Part shown: positions 1 through 7,756 of the stretch, piece after piece | How the letters are laid out: each line of letters begins with the position of its first letter | Numbering within the stretch: position 1 is the stretch's first letter | DNA from: DATAZK01 sp965199805 | GTDB taxonomy: Bacteria > Actinomycetota > Actinomycetes > Frankiales > Frankiaceae | Reading direction: 5' to 3' | Length of the DNA: 64,000 bases | NCBI GenBank assembly: GCA_965199805.1 | Contig: CBDATO010000001.1 | Span: forward strand, 620,001-684,000 | The notes under the pieces: model-generated | What the model saw: only the letters and a program-made list of their open reading frames with translations | Database searches by the model: none | Told to the model about the DNA's origin: nothing | Made by a program: the position numbers and the translations under genes

Positions 1-604
1 CAGCAGCCTGCCCTGCATGGAAGCCGGTATACGGCAGGCTCGTCGGGCCGCCGGTACCAGCGCCGCCGGCGCCGTTACCCGCGCCGCCAGCACCTGGGAC
101 GAGCGGGCTTGGCGTAATCGTGCCCGCACCACCCGGAGGGGTCGCCGGCACGCTCGGCGTGGAGCTAGGTGTGGGGGTGCCGCTTGGGAAGGGGCTCCCC
201 GACGGGGTGCCGCCACCGCTGGGAGGCGACGTCGGCGTGTTCGGCGGGCTCGTCGGCGTCGTGGGAGGAGTAGTCGTGGGAGGAGTAGTCGTCGGGGGCA
301 CGGTTGTGGGCGGAGGCGTGTCAGTCGTGGGGCCACTTCCGCCACCGTTACCGCCACCTCCGCCGGGGGTCGTGGACGTGCCCCCACCGGGCGTCGACGA
401 TCCGCCGCCACCGGGCGTGGTGGGAGGGGTGTCCGTGGTCGGGCCGCTACCGCCACCACCGGTACCCGGTGCAGTGGCCGGCGGTGTGTCGGTGGTCGGG
501 CCACTCCCTGCGGCGAAGGCGACTCCCCCGACACCTCCGAAGGCCACGGCTGCGGATCCAGCGACTGCGGCCAAACGGACTAGCGACTTCTTGCCCTGCT
601 TCAT
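1..604 (-). CDS. Secreted Pro/Thr/Gly-rich protein with LPxTG-type sorting signal (3' end cut off)
   Basis: The reading frame starts at ATG 604 behind a good ribosome site (GAAGGAG about 8 nt upstream) and runs off the left edge without a stop. The first ~31 residues form a signal peptide (basic MKQGKK start, then an Ala/Val/Gly-rich core ending near AFA). After that comes a low-complexity linker of Pro, Thr, Gly and Ser with repeated GPTTDTPP and TTTPP units. Near the edge, at 20-37, it encodes LPYTGF, a sortase recognition motif; the hydrophobic anchor and basic tail would lie outside the window. The likely role is a wall-anchored surface protein or stalk. No sortase gene is in the window. 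The visible part has no catalytic domain. The upstream region carries an inverted repeat at 697-731. Confidence 0.8.
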   Translation of the reverse strand, partial: MKQGKKSLVRLAAVAGSAAVAFGGVGGVAFAAGSGPTTDTPPATAPGTGGGGSGPTTDTPPTTPGGGGSSTPGGGTSTTPGGGGGNGGGSGPTTDTPPPTTVPPTTTPPTTTPPTTPTSPPNTPTSPPSGGGTPSGSPFPSGTPTPSSTPSVPATPPGGAGTITPSPLVPGAGGAGNGAGGAGTGGPTSLPYTGFHAGQAA

Positions 605-696
605 ACGAATTTGCTCCTTCGGCGGTCGGCGCGGGAAGCGTAGCCCATGAGCCAGCTGTGACACGAGCACCCGGGGGCGAGTTCTCGTAGCGTTCC

Positions 697-731
697 GTGA
701 CCCGTTCGGGCTAATCACCCGAATGGGTGAC
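697..731. promoter_or_regulatory. Inverted repeat upstream of the LPxTG gene
   Basis: Arms 697-710 and 718-731 match as an inverted repeat at 12 of 14 positions around a 7-nt spacer. The right part contains the decamer CACCCGAATG (716-725), one version of a box that recurs in other intergenic regions of the window. It lies about 95-130 nt upstream of the ATG at 604, a sensible place for an operator. The function is inferred only from position and symmetry. Confidence 0.4.
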
Positions 732-749
732 CGACAAGCCATGCGGTGG

Positions 750-1358
750 CTACAGATCGAGCAGGTCGTATGCACGCTGAGCGATGCCGGACAGCGCTGC
801 CCGCTCGCCGAAGGCCGCTCCCACGGTGGCAATGCCGGGCACGTTGCGGGCAACGCGGTGCAGGCGCTTGCCGCTGGGACGCTGATCAGTAAGGGCGCGA
901 ACGGCGTTGATCTCGAGGATGACGGCCACGATGTCGTCAGGTGCGTGCTGGGCCAGCCGCCGCCAGATTGCGTTCGATGGCACCCGCGGCGGCGTCGTCG
1001 AGGTCGCGCCGATCGCCGGAGCTGTCCAGGCGTTCGGCGGGCTGTCGTCGCAGACGAGGCGTGCCACGAGGTCAACGCGGATCTGGCGGTCGGCTTGGCC
1101 CACGAGCTCGCACAGCGACACGACGAACAGCCCTTGGAAACTGGCGGCGACCACTTCAGCCACCCCTGCGGTGAGTGCGCCTCCCGCGGCGGGGATGGCC
1201 ACCAGCGGCGCCACCTCACGACGCCAGTGCGCGAGAAGTCGGTCAGCGTGCTCGCGCGGGGTCTGACCGGCCTTGCTGGTCAGCCGAACGGCGTTGCGCG
1301 CGATGACCTGCGAACGGTCGACGAAGTCGAGCAGTCGGTCGGCGTCGGCTTCATCCAT
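750..1358 (-). CDS. EcsC-like protein of unknown function
   Basis: This encodes about 202 residues. I chose ATG 1358 (MDEADADRLL) over the longer frame from 1406 because a GGGGGAG motif lies 10-15 nt upstream and the extra N-terminus looks non-coding. A Gly/Ala-rich segment (PAAGGALTAGVAEVV) is followed by a hydrophobic stretch. The C-terminus has a P-x-x-G-A-x-x-G-like pattern. This layout resembles EcsC-family proteins, but the match is by eye and weak. The gene is separated from the upstream CHAP gene by a strong terminator, so it probably has its own promoter. No catalytic motif is visible. Confidence 0.6.
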   Translation of the reverse strand: MDEADADRLLDFVDRSQVIARNAVRLTSKAGQTPREHADRLLAHWRREVAPLVAIPAAGGALTAGVAEVVAASFQGLFVVSLCELVGQADRQIRVDLVARLVCDDSPPNAWTAPAIGATSTTPPRVPSNAIWRRLAQHAPDDIVAVILEINAVRALTDQRPSGKRLHRVARNVPGIATVGAAFGERAALSGIAQRAYDLLDL

Positions 1359-1415
1359 GGCGGAGTACTCCCCCGCACGGAGGCACACAGAACAGCCAGT
1401 GCCCACGAACGGCAG

Positions 1416-1448
1416 AAGGGCCGCCGGACGTTATGTCCGGCGGCCCTT
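1416..1448 (-). terminator. Strong hairpin terminator after the CHAP gene
   Basis: A perfect 14-bp stem (1416-1429 with 1435-1448) with a 5-nt loop lies 26 nt past the stop of the CHAP gene. No long U-tract follows, as is common in GC-rich actinobacteria. Confidence 0.8.
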
Positions 1449-1473
1449 CCTATGCGTAGGCCGTGAGTGGGTG

Positions 1474-2217
1474 TTACTTGGCGATCGGCACGACGATGTA
1501 GCGCGGGGCCTTCATGTGGTCGACCGAGAAGTTGCGGGCGTCGCCAAGGTTGTACTGGGCGACGTCGACCGAGCCGTCGGCGTACACCTTGGTGACGACA
1601 CCGACATGACCGACCTGGCCGGCCTGGAAGGTGTAGTACATGTTGCCGGACACCCAGGTCGAGACCTCGTTGGAATGCCACTGGGCGACGGCGCCGACCT
1701 TGGGGGTCTTGCTGACCGTGAAGCCGGCCTTGATGGCGGCGGCGTCCCAGTCGGTCGCGTTGCCGAACTGGGCGGTGGCCTTCGGGCCCTTGGTGTTGTA
1801 GCCGAACGGGGTGCCGTGGGCGTTCAGGTACCAAGCGGCGTAGGAGACGCACTGGCGACGGGTCAGGCCGTACGAGTCCGGCTGCCCGGACTGGTCGCCT
1901 GCCCACGGGTAGCTGGTCAGTGCCGGCGCGTTCGTGACCGCATGCGGCTTGGCGATGCGGGTGGCGTAGACCGTCGCGATGTCGACCGGTGCCGGCTTGA
2001 CCGGGGTGGTCTTCACCGGGGTGGTCTTGACCGGGGTCGTGCGCGGCTTGGTCGTGGAGACAGCCGGCGCCTTCGTCGCGGTGGTGCCAGAAGCCTTCGA
2101 CATCGCTGCCAGCGGCGAACAGGCCGACGCGGTGACGACGGCGGCGAGGCCGAGACCGGCCACGAAGCCCTTGTGGGCACGGCCGAAGCGGCCCTGGAGG
2201 ATGGTCGGTGTACGCAT
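1474..2217 (-). CDS. CHAP-domain cell-wall amidase/peptidase lipoprotein
   Basis: The product is a 247-aa predicted peptidoglycan hydrolase. Residues 1-33 are a lipoprotein signal with lipobox VTASAC (lipidated Cys33). A Thr/Lys/Pro linker with repeated TTPVK units covers about 50-78. The CHAP domain fills about 95-247, with the catalytic Cys123 in RRQCVSYAAW and His204 in VGHVGVV, in the order expected of CHAP cysteine amidases/endopeptidases. It would act outside the membrane on peptide stems or crosslinks. It is monocistronic, bounded by the hairpin at 1416-1448. I see no clear c-di-AMP riboswitch in its leader, although such leaders often precede wall-hydrolase genes in actinobacteria. 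Confidence 0.88.
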   Translation of the reverse strand: MRTPTILQGRFGRAHKGFVAGLGLAAVVTASACSPLAAMSKASGTTATKAPAVSTTKPRTTPVKTTPVKTTPVKPAPVDIATVYATRIAKPHAVTNAPALTSYPWAGDQSGQPDSYGLTRRQCVSYAAWYLNAHGTPFGYNTKGPKATAQFGNATDWDAAAIKAGFTVSKTPKVGAVAQWHSNEVSTWVSGNMYYTFQAGQVGHVGVVTKVYADGSVDVAQYNLGDARNFSVDHMKAPRYIVVPIAK

Positions 2218-2421
2218 GCATTAGTGATCGGGCACGCGCCTTGGCGGACTTTATGCAAGCGGCCGATCGGCCCAACGCAGCGATGGTCCACCCTTGTGAG
2301 CTGCACAAATGCTGTCATGGCGCGTGACTTTTCACCCATGAGGATGACTTTGAATGAGCCCGAGCGACCGCCTCGAGATGACTGGAAAGGTGCTGCTTAG
2401 GCCATTTGCCCCATTTGGCCG

Positions 2422-3603
2422 TCAGGATCGGTGGGCGGGCAGCGTTACCAGCGAGCGGCTGGAGCCAGCATCGGGGGCTGAGTGGCCGACTGACTCCCCC
2501 CACATGCCGGGTCCACGTGCCTCCCGACGGGCCAACCGCCGTCCGATCTCCAGCGACGGGCGTTCCACCCAACGGAGGAAAGCAGCGGCCACGATCATGC
2601 TGAGCGGCAGCGAGATGGCCAGCACGACGTATGCCCCGAGCGAATCCGTCGGGTGCAACAGCATGGCGACGCTCACCGCGATCGGCTCGTGCACGAGATA
2701 CAGGCTGAACGACACCGCGCCCAGCCATTGCGGCACCCGGCCGGAGGCGTACCGGGCGATGCCGGGGCAACCCAGGAAGAGCAGCACCATGAAGCAGGCG
2801 CCGACAGAGCGAAGTGGACGGTCGACCCACTCGGCGTCCGGCCCCACGGTGAAGCCGGCCGTGAGCATCGCTACCGCAAGACAGCCGATGACCACCCAAC
2901 CGGCCCTGCCGATGCGGGCCAGCGCCGCCGTCAGCGAGTCCCGGTGAGCGGCCAGCAGGACGCCGAATCCGAACACCGGTAGGTAAAGCAGTGAGGCGTG
3001 CCCGCTCCACGAGCCGAGCCCGATGAGCCCCAGCAGTCCGGCCGCCTGGACACACACCAGCCGGTGAGCATGGACTGCGAGCCAGATGTAGCCGGGCAGC
3101 AGCAGGGAGAACCAGAGCTCCCACCGCAGCGACCACAGAGGGCTGTCGATGAGGCTGGCGTTCTTCAACAGGCTCGCGTCGCCCGCGACGAGCGAAGGCG
3201 TGACCGTCTGAGCGTGGGCGTTCAGCCACCAGCTCTGCCCGTCCGCGATCACCCGCGGCACGAGCTCGGCGAGAACGACCGCGAATGCGAGCCCCGCCCA
3301 CACCGGGAGGTAGAGCCGGGGCAGCCGTTTGACGTAGTACGCGCTCCAGCCGTCGCGACCCGACCGGGTGGCGGCAAGCGTGAGCACGTATCCGGACAGC
3401 ACGAAGAAGACGAGCACCGCGCCGGTGCCGTCCCACAGCAGATGCAACGGCGTGCGCGTTAGGAGGCGGTCCAGGCCCCAGCCTTCGACTGGAGCTTCAC
3501 GGTAGGAACCCGCGAGCACCGGCGAGAGCAGCAGGCAGTGGTGGATCACCACGACCAGGGCCGCGATCCCGCGCAGTCCGTCGAGAGAACGCAGGCGGGC
3601 CAC
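2422..3603 (-). CDS. Acyltransferase 3 family membrane protein (OafA-like)
   Basis: The protein has 393 aa with about ten hydrophobic segments. The N-terminus RLRSLDGLRGIAALVVVIHH is the hallmark of acyltransferase-3 proteins, including the conserved arginine and His-His pair in the first membrane region. The family transfers acetyl or other acyl groups from the cytoplasm onto surface glycans, peptidoglycan or small molecules. The start is GTG 3603, where family homology begins; no strong ribosome site is visible. The C-terminal ~45 residues are polar and cytoplasmic. It could O-acylate the polymer made by the cluster downstream, but the acceptor is unknown. Confidence 0.85.
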   Translation of the reverse strand: MARLRSLDGLRGIAALVVVIHHCLLLSPVLAGSYREAPVEGWGLDRLLTRTPLHLLWDGTGAVLVFFVLSGYVLTLAATRSGRDGWSAYYVKRLPRLYLPVWAGLAFAVVLAELVPRVIADGQSWWLNAHAQTVTPSLVAGDASLLKNASLIDSPLWSLRWELWFSLLLPGYIWLAVHAHRLVCVQAAGLLGLIGLGSWSGHASLLYLPVFGFGVLLAAHRDSLTAALARIGRAGWVVIGCLAVAMLTAGFTVGPDAEWVDRPLRSVGACFMVLLFLGCPGIARYASGRVPQWLGAVSFSLYLVHEPIAVSVAMLLHPTDSLGAYVVLAISLPLSMIVAAAFLRWVERPSLEIGRRLARREARGPGMWGESVGHSAPDAGSSRSLVTLPAHRS

Positions 3604-3679
3604 TGCCGCAGGATGATCGTGTCTCTTGTGGGCGGGCTGTGGATCGGACCAGAGCTTCGAATGACGCCGGCGGTGGCGC

Positions 3680-3895
3680 CTATCGGGCCTTCCAGAGCAG
3701 CCACCCAGCTACTCCGAACAAGCCCACCGACAGCAGATCAGCCAGAACCAGCCCGTGCTCGGGTGAGAAGCTGATCAAGACAGGCCCTTCGCCGACCGTT
3801 TTATTCATCTGGAGCCAGATGAGGCCACCAGCGATCAGCACGCCCGCACTCACGATCAATCGGGCACGACGCACCGGCCCATCATCGCTGATCAC
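3680..3895 (-). CDS. Small two-helix membrane protein (putative)
   Basis: From GTG 3895 the frame gives 71 residues with two hydrophobic segments, about 11-29 and 50-68, separated by a polar loop. I recognise no family. The open frame continues further upstream (to 4336), but that part runs antisense through the gene at 3992-4267 and looks spurious, so the GTG start is a judgement. No clear ribosome site is visible. It may be real because the hydrophobic pattern is clean and the C-terminus ends in a basic residue. Confidence 0.4.
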   Translation of the reverse strand: MISDDGPVRRARLIVSAGVLIAGGLIWLQMNKTVGEGPVLISFSPEHGLVLADLLSVGLFGVAGWLLWKAR

Positions 3896-3991
3896 GCGCC
3901 ATGCGGGCGACCATGAACGCGAAGCGAGACACCGGCCCCGGCTCGAGGCGCTGACCGTGATCCCATCGGTCAAATGGCGGATGATGCATTC

Positions 3992-4267
3992 ATGAGCGAC
4001 GACAACGCCTCCCCGAGCAACATCGCCATGCCCGACGACCTGATCGAGTTCATCATCGAGAACTACAACCCCGACAGCCAGCTGCTGCTCACGAACGCCT
4101 GGGAGCGGGCGGACGACAGCGTCCGTGCCGAGCTCGCCGCGTCGGTCAACGAGCATCGGCTGCACCACACGCGCCGCAAGAACGCCTTGCACGCCGCCGA
4201 GTACCTGATAAATCTCGACAGCCAGCTCAACGCAGCAGAGGTCGCCGGCGACCAGACGACCGGTTGA
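3992..4267 (+). CDS. Small acidic helical protein of unknown function
   Basis: This is a 91-aa soluble protein (MSDDNASPSN...). It is acidic, with long amphipathic helices in the regions DDLIEFIIENYNP and AAEYLINLDSQL. An in-frame ATG at 3974 gives six more residues; neither start has a strong ribosome site. No domain is recognised. It is the only + strand gene in the first 6.8 kb and is followed by a tandem repeat and a bidirectional hairpin. Confidence 0.6.
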   Translation: MSDDNASPSNIAMPDDLIEFIIENYNPDSQLLLTNAWERADDSVRAELAASVNEHRLHHTRRKNALHAAEYLINLDSQLNAAEVAGDQTTG

Positions 4268-4323
4268 GGCGGTAGCGGTCAGGGTCCGGCAGCACGGGGG
4301 CTGCCGGACGACGCTCGTACCTA

Positions 4324-4365
4324 TAAGTACGGACAACGAGCAACTAAGTACGGATAACGAGCAAC
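4324..4365. repeat. Two-copy 21-bp tandem repeat
   Basis: Two directly adjacent 21-bp units (4324-4344 and 4345-4365) differ at a single base (C or T at the eleventh position). They sit between the convergent genes ending at 4267 and 4450 and abut a hairpin. With only two copies this may be slippage rather than a protein-binding array. Confidence 0.7.
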
Positions 4366-4395
4366 GCCGCGGCGACAGGTTCGTCGCCGCGGCGT
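4364..4395. terminator. Bidirectional hairpin terminator between convergent genes
   Basis: A perfect 13-bp stem (4364-4376 with 4383-4395) with a 6-nt loop lies between the stops at 4267 (+) and 4450 (-). Confidence 0.75.
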
Positions 4396-4449
4396 CCGCG
4401 TACTCGAGCTCGAACGGACGAGCCCGGCGAGCTGGTCGAGCTGGTCGAT

Positions 4450-5271
4450 CTAGGAGAAGGTCCAGCTGTCGGTGACGGTGCTCGCCGCCGCCTCGGACCG
4501 GGCCTTCGAGCCGGCCGAGACGGTCAGGATGTAGACCTTCTCGTCACCGGCGGAGACGTAGTACTGCTGCCCGGAGACGGCCGGGGTGGTGTTGAGCGTG
4601 TAGGTGACGTGCACGGCGGGCTTGCCACCGAGCTCGGTGTCCACCAGGGTCACGGCCGTCGCGCCGGCATTGGTCAACGCCTCGCGCGCCTTGACCTTGA
4701 AGCTCGCGGACTGGATCTGGGCGGGGTCGGTGAGGCCGCTGGCGTCGGTCTTCTGCAGGCCGATGTTGTCGTTGAAGGAATCGTCCGCGGGCGCGACGGC
4801 GAAGAAGACCGTGCTGGCAGCGAGCTGCTGCTGGATCTTCGTGATGCGGTCGGCGCCGTCGGTGGCGGTCTCGAAGACGGCCGGCAACTTCGACTTGGCC
4901 TCGGCAGCGGTCGTGACCAGGACGTAGTCGTCCGGCACCTTCAGCGACAGGCCGGAGGCCGAGTCAGTGAACTCGTTGCCGTCAGCCGACGTCGACTCCG
5001 AAGGCGTGTCGGAGGGGCTCTCCGTGGGGTCTTCGGTCGGCGTCTCGCTGGGGCTCTCCGTCTCGGACGGCTCCGGCGTCACCGACGCGGGAGCGCTCGA
5101 GGCCTCCGAGGAGACCACCGGCAGCGAACCGGAGCTGTCGGAGCCGGACGAGCCGCAGCCGGCGACGAGCACCAGGGCCAGCGGGCCGGCCGCGAGCAAC
5201 GACAGGGTCTTGCTGGGCAGGTGGAGCTGCCGGCCGGCGAGGTCCACCGACCGCATTGACTTACGAGGCAC
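4450..5271 (-). CDS. Secreted lipoprotein, paralog of the next gene
   Basis: The product has 273 aa. A signal sequence with lipobox LVAGC is followed by an acidic Ser/Glu/Pro/Thr linker (PSETESPSE-like repeats). A globular C-terminal domain of about 175 residues then begins at NEFTDSASGLSLKVPDDYVLV. That domain aligns with the neighbour at 5447-6256 along its length (shared GxSLxVPDxYVLVT, GGKPAVHxTY and QQYYxxxGDxK motifs). The overall look resembles actinobacterial lipoproteins of the LpqN/LpqT kind (wall-associated, non-enzymatic), but that is a weak impression. The start is GTG 5271. It has its own downstream hairpin, so the pair are separate units or read from one promoter through a weak terminator. 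Confidence 0.75.
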   Translation of the reverse strand: MPRKSMRSVDLAGRQLHLPSKTLSLLAAGPLALVLVAGCGSSGSDSSGSLPVVSSEASSAPASVTPEPSETESPSETPTEDPTESPSDTPSESTSADGNEFTDSASGLSLKVPDDYVLVTTAAEAKSKLPAVFETATDGADRITKIQQQLAASTVFFAVAPADDSFNDNIGLQKTDASGLTDPAQIQSASFKVKAREALTNAGATAVTLVDTELGGKPAVHVTYTLNTTPAVSGQQYYVSAGDEKVYILTVSAGSKARSEAAASTVTDSWTFS

Positions 5272-5401
5272 CGTGAGTAATCCCTAGCGTTGAGGATCGA
5301 TCCTGACCCACTCATTTCGACCCGCTCGGGCGGGCGATGAGTGCCTCAGGTTGCTGTCAAAAGGTAGCGAACCACCTCAGAGGGACGTTGCGCGCGCATG
5401 T

Positions 5402-5438
5402 GTCCGACGCCGGACAGGGCCTTAGGCCGGCGCCGGAC
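5402..5438 (-). terminator. Imperfect hairpin after the second lipoprotein gene
   Basis: Arms 5402-5411 and 5429-5438 pair at 9 of 10 positions, just past the stop at 5447 on the minus strand. The loop is long, so this is only a probable terminator. Confidence 0.4.
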
Positions 5439-5446
5439 CCGATCGG

Positions 5447-6256
5447 CTACGCGAACTTCGTGCTGTCGACGACGGCGGTCGCTGCCTCCTGCGCCCGGTC
5501 GGCAGTGCCGGCGGAGATCGTCAGGACCAGGATCTTCTTGTCGCCCGAGGCGATGTAGTACTGCTGCCCGGCCAGGACGGTGGTGCCGCTGGTGAGCGAG
5601 TACGTCGCGTGCACGGCGGGCTTGCCGCCGACCTCGGCCGCTTCCACCTGGACGTCGGTGGCCCCACCCTGGGTCACCGTGTCACGGACCTTGTCCTGGA
5701 AAGTCGTGGTCGTGATGTCGGCCGGGTTGCTGAGCTCGTCCGCGTCGCCCTTGCCCAGGCTGATGTTGTCGGGCGGTCCGTCGGTCGTCTCCTGGAGGGC
5801 GACCATGCTCACGCCGCCGTCCAACGACTGCTTGATCTTCTCGATCACTGCGGCGCTGTTCGCGGTGGCCTTCAGGGCGTCCGGCAGCTTCTCGGCCGCC
5901 TCCGCCGAGCTCGTCACCAACACGTAGCCGTCGGGCACGGTCAAGGAGACGCCGGTCGACGCGTCGGTGAACTCGTTCGCGCTCGGTGCGGACGACTCGT
6001 CCGACGGCGTCTCGCTCGGGGTGTCCACGGCCTCGGTCGGGGCGTCCGACGCGGTCGCCTCGGTGGCATCCGAGGCAGGAGCCGACGCCGCCTCGGTCGA
6101 CGCCGTGGGCCCGGGGTCGGCTGCGCTGGAGCTCGAGGAGCCGCACCCGGTGACCAGCACGGCCGCCAGCGGGGCGGCAGCAAGAAGCGGCCAGGCCTTC
6201 GATCCGAAACGCGTCCGGCTGTCGGCGGTGCGTCGTGTACGAGCTGCGCTGCGAAG
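5447..6256 (-). CDS. Secreted lipoprotein with no canonical start before its signal peptide
   Basis: It is a paralog of the gene at 4450-5271, with the same linker-plus-domain layout. The only ATG/GTG/TTG in frame near the 5' end is GTG 6160, which leaves just five residues before the lipobox Cys (MLVTGC). Yet the frame upstream, back to the TGA at 6257-6259, encodes a textbook signal: Arg-rich start, then KAWPLLAAAPLAAVLVTGC. The frame given here is the whole open stretch. A TTG at 6260 starts a different frame overlapping that stop, so a one-base indel (natural or assembly error) early in the gene would restore a normal lipoprotein. The alternative is a rare start codon. Function is as for its paralog: an unknown wall lipoprotein. 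Confidence 0.7.
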   Translation of the reverse strand, partial: LRSAARTRRTADSRTRFGSKAWPLLAAAPLAAVLVTGCGSSSSSAADPGPTASTEAASAPASDATEATASDAPTEAVDTPSETPSDESSAPSANEFTDASTGVSLTVPDGYVLVTSSAEAAEKLPDALKATANSAAVIEKIKQSLDGGVSMVALQETTDGPPDNISLGKGDADELSNPADITTTTFQDKVRDTVTQGGATDVQVEAAEVGGKPAVHATYSLTSGTTVLAGQQYYIASGDKKILVLTISAGTADRAQEAATAVVDSTKFA

Positions 6257-6275
6257 TCAACGTGTCACCGCGCGG

Positions 6276-6485
6276 TCAGCTGGACGTCGGACGCGCGGAA
6301 CTGATGTACGGAGCCAGCAGCTCACGCAGATCGGCGGCACGCTCGCCGTACACGACGTACTCCACGTCATCGATCATGAACGTCGCCGACGGGCCACGCG
6401 AGATCGTGTGCACGGTGGTGGGCCGGAGGGCCATGTGAAGCCCGGCGTGGACGCCTGACCGACCTGCAGGTGCCTTACGAGTCAC
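6276..6485 (-). CDS. Mini-protein resembling the Lsr2 dimerisation domain
   Basis: This encodes 69 aa. I chose GTG 6485 because AGGGGAG lies 7 nt upstream; the longer frame from 6575 has no ribosome site. The last ~37 residues (ATFMIDDVEYVVYGERAAD...) follow the pattern of the Lsr2 N-terminal oligomerisation domain: beta strand with (L/I)D(G/D)xxYxV, then a helix LRxxLxPYIxxAR. The AT-hook-like DNA-binding half of Lsr2 is absent. The protein at 28947-29141 shares this C-terminal motif. Lsr2 is a nucleoid-associated silencer of acquired and surface genes in actinobacteria. A dimerisation-only protein could poison or tune Lsr2 filaments, but that is inference. Confidence 0.55.
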   Translation of the reverse strand: MTRKAPAGRSGVHAGLHMALRPTTVHTISRGPSATFMIDDVEYVVYGERAADLRELLAPYISSARPTSS

Positions 6486-6849
6486 CGCGAACTCCCCTGG
6501 GTTGAGCCGGCCTGCCGCTGTGAAGGTTCGACCCCGTAACCGGACGTCCTGCTCAAAGGTGACGAACAGGTTCACCGAGTCGGTGCCGTGGCGTCGCTAG
6601 CTGCTGTGATCGCGGAGGGTGATCGGGAATACCGGCTGTACACACGCGGCGTAATGTTTCAGGCACGAAAAGTAAGTTTTTCCTTGCCAGGGTCTGTCCA
6701 GACAGCGTGATCCCGGTCTAGGGTCGGACATCAAGGCAGCCGGTTCCTCGGGGGAGCTTCCAGCCGGTGCCGATCCGCCACCTACAGCCGCGTGACGTCG
6801 ATGTGCGCAGCTGTTTCACCATCCTCAGATCTCACCCCGGAGGCGCCCA
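6486..6849. other. Intergenic region between divergent genes
   Basis: No coding signal is seen on either strand. It contains an A/T-richer stretch around 6650-6690 and must hold the promoters for the FkbM gene (+) and the Lsr2-like gene (-). No convincing -35/-10 pair could be assigned. Confidence 0.5.
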
Positions 6850-7731
6850 GTGGTCACCCTTTCCGGAGCTCCCACGGATTCGGGGATTGTCGGACGGGTC
6901 ATCAGCTTGCGCCGGTTCGGCGCCCGGCTCCCGACGCAGTGGCACCCCCCGCTCGCCGCCGTCGCAGACCGGGCCTTCCTCTCCATGGGCCGGCGCGTCC
7001 TCGCGCGCAACCCGTGGGTGGTCAATCCGGTCGGCCGCCGGCTGTATGTCGACCCCAAGGACCCCCGTGCGGCCCGGCTCCGGATCTCCGGCGGCAACTT
7101 CGACCGCCCGGTGGCCCGGCTGTGGCAGCAGATGGTGCAGGACTTCGACCCTGACGTCGCCGTCGATGTCGGCTGCAACTACGGCGAGATCATCCTCTTC
7201 GGGCAGTACTCCCCCCGCTGCCGCCTGGTCGCCGTCGAGGCGAGTCCGGCCATCCAGCCCTACCTTGCCCGCTCGCTGGCCGAGTCGTTGCCCGAGGTGC
7301 AGCTCAAACGCGTCGCCGCCAGCGACACGTCCAGCACGCTGCGCTTCACCATCGACCAGAGCTCGTCGGGGCTCAGCCACGTCGCGGACGAGGGCGAGAT
7401 CAGCGTCCCGGCCATCCGGCTCGACACCCTGGACGAGCTCGCCGAGCCCGGCCAGCGACTGCTCATCAAGATCGATGTCGAGGGCCACGAGGACCACGTG
7501 CTGCGTGGCCTCGAGGGCGCCTTCGCCCGGGCCGCCGACTGGCGGGCCATCATCGAGTTCGTCCACCTGCCCGTGGAGACCAAGCGTGCCCTCGCGCAGA
7601 CGTACACGGTCAGCCTGGTGTCGGCAGCCGACGGGCGCACGACGCCGGCCACCGAGACCGAGCTCGCCACCTTCCAAGAGCTGGTGCAGTCACAGACCTG
7701 CCTGAAGGACGTGGTGCTCAGCCCGCGCTAG
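6850..7731 (+). CDS. FkbM-family SAM-dependent methyltransferase
   Basis: The 293-aa protein starts at GTG 6850, 7 nt after a GGAGG site. The SAM-binding glycine motif is in VAVDVGCNYGEI (about residues 98-110), followed by the acidic strand LVAVEAS. The FkbM signature LLIKIDVEGHEDHVLRGLE lies near 205-223. The family O-methylates sugars and polyketide hydroxyls. Here, at the head of a glycosyltransferase-rich region, a sugar O-methylation of the surface polymer is likely. It is monocistronic on the + strand. Confidence 0.88.
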   Translation: MVTLSGAPTDSGIVGRVISLRRFGARLPTQWHPPLAAVADRAFLSMGRRVLARNPWVVNPVGRRLYVDPKDPRAARLRISGGNFDRPVARLWQQMVQDFDPDVAVDVGCNYGEIILFGQYSPRCRLVAVEASPAIQPYLARSLAESLPEVQLKRVAASDTSSTLRFTIDQSSSGLSHVADEGEISVPAIRLDTLDELAEPGQRLLIKIDVEGHEDHVLRGLEGAFARAADWRAIIEFVHLPVETKRALAQTYTVSLVSAADGRTTPATETELATFQELVQSQTCLKDVVLSPR

Positions 7732-7756
7732 TCGCACGCCACGGTCGGAAGGCGGT

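Noticed and set aside
2218..2421. c-di-AMP (ydaO-type) riboswitch before the CHAP gene
   Set aside because: Such leaders are common for wall hydrolases in actinobacteria, but I could not find the conserved core motifs in the right order here.
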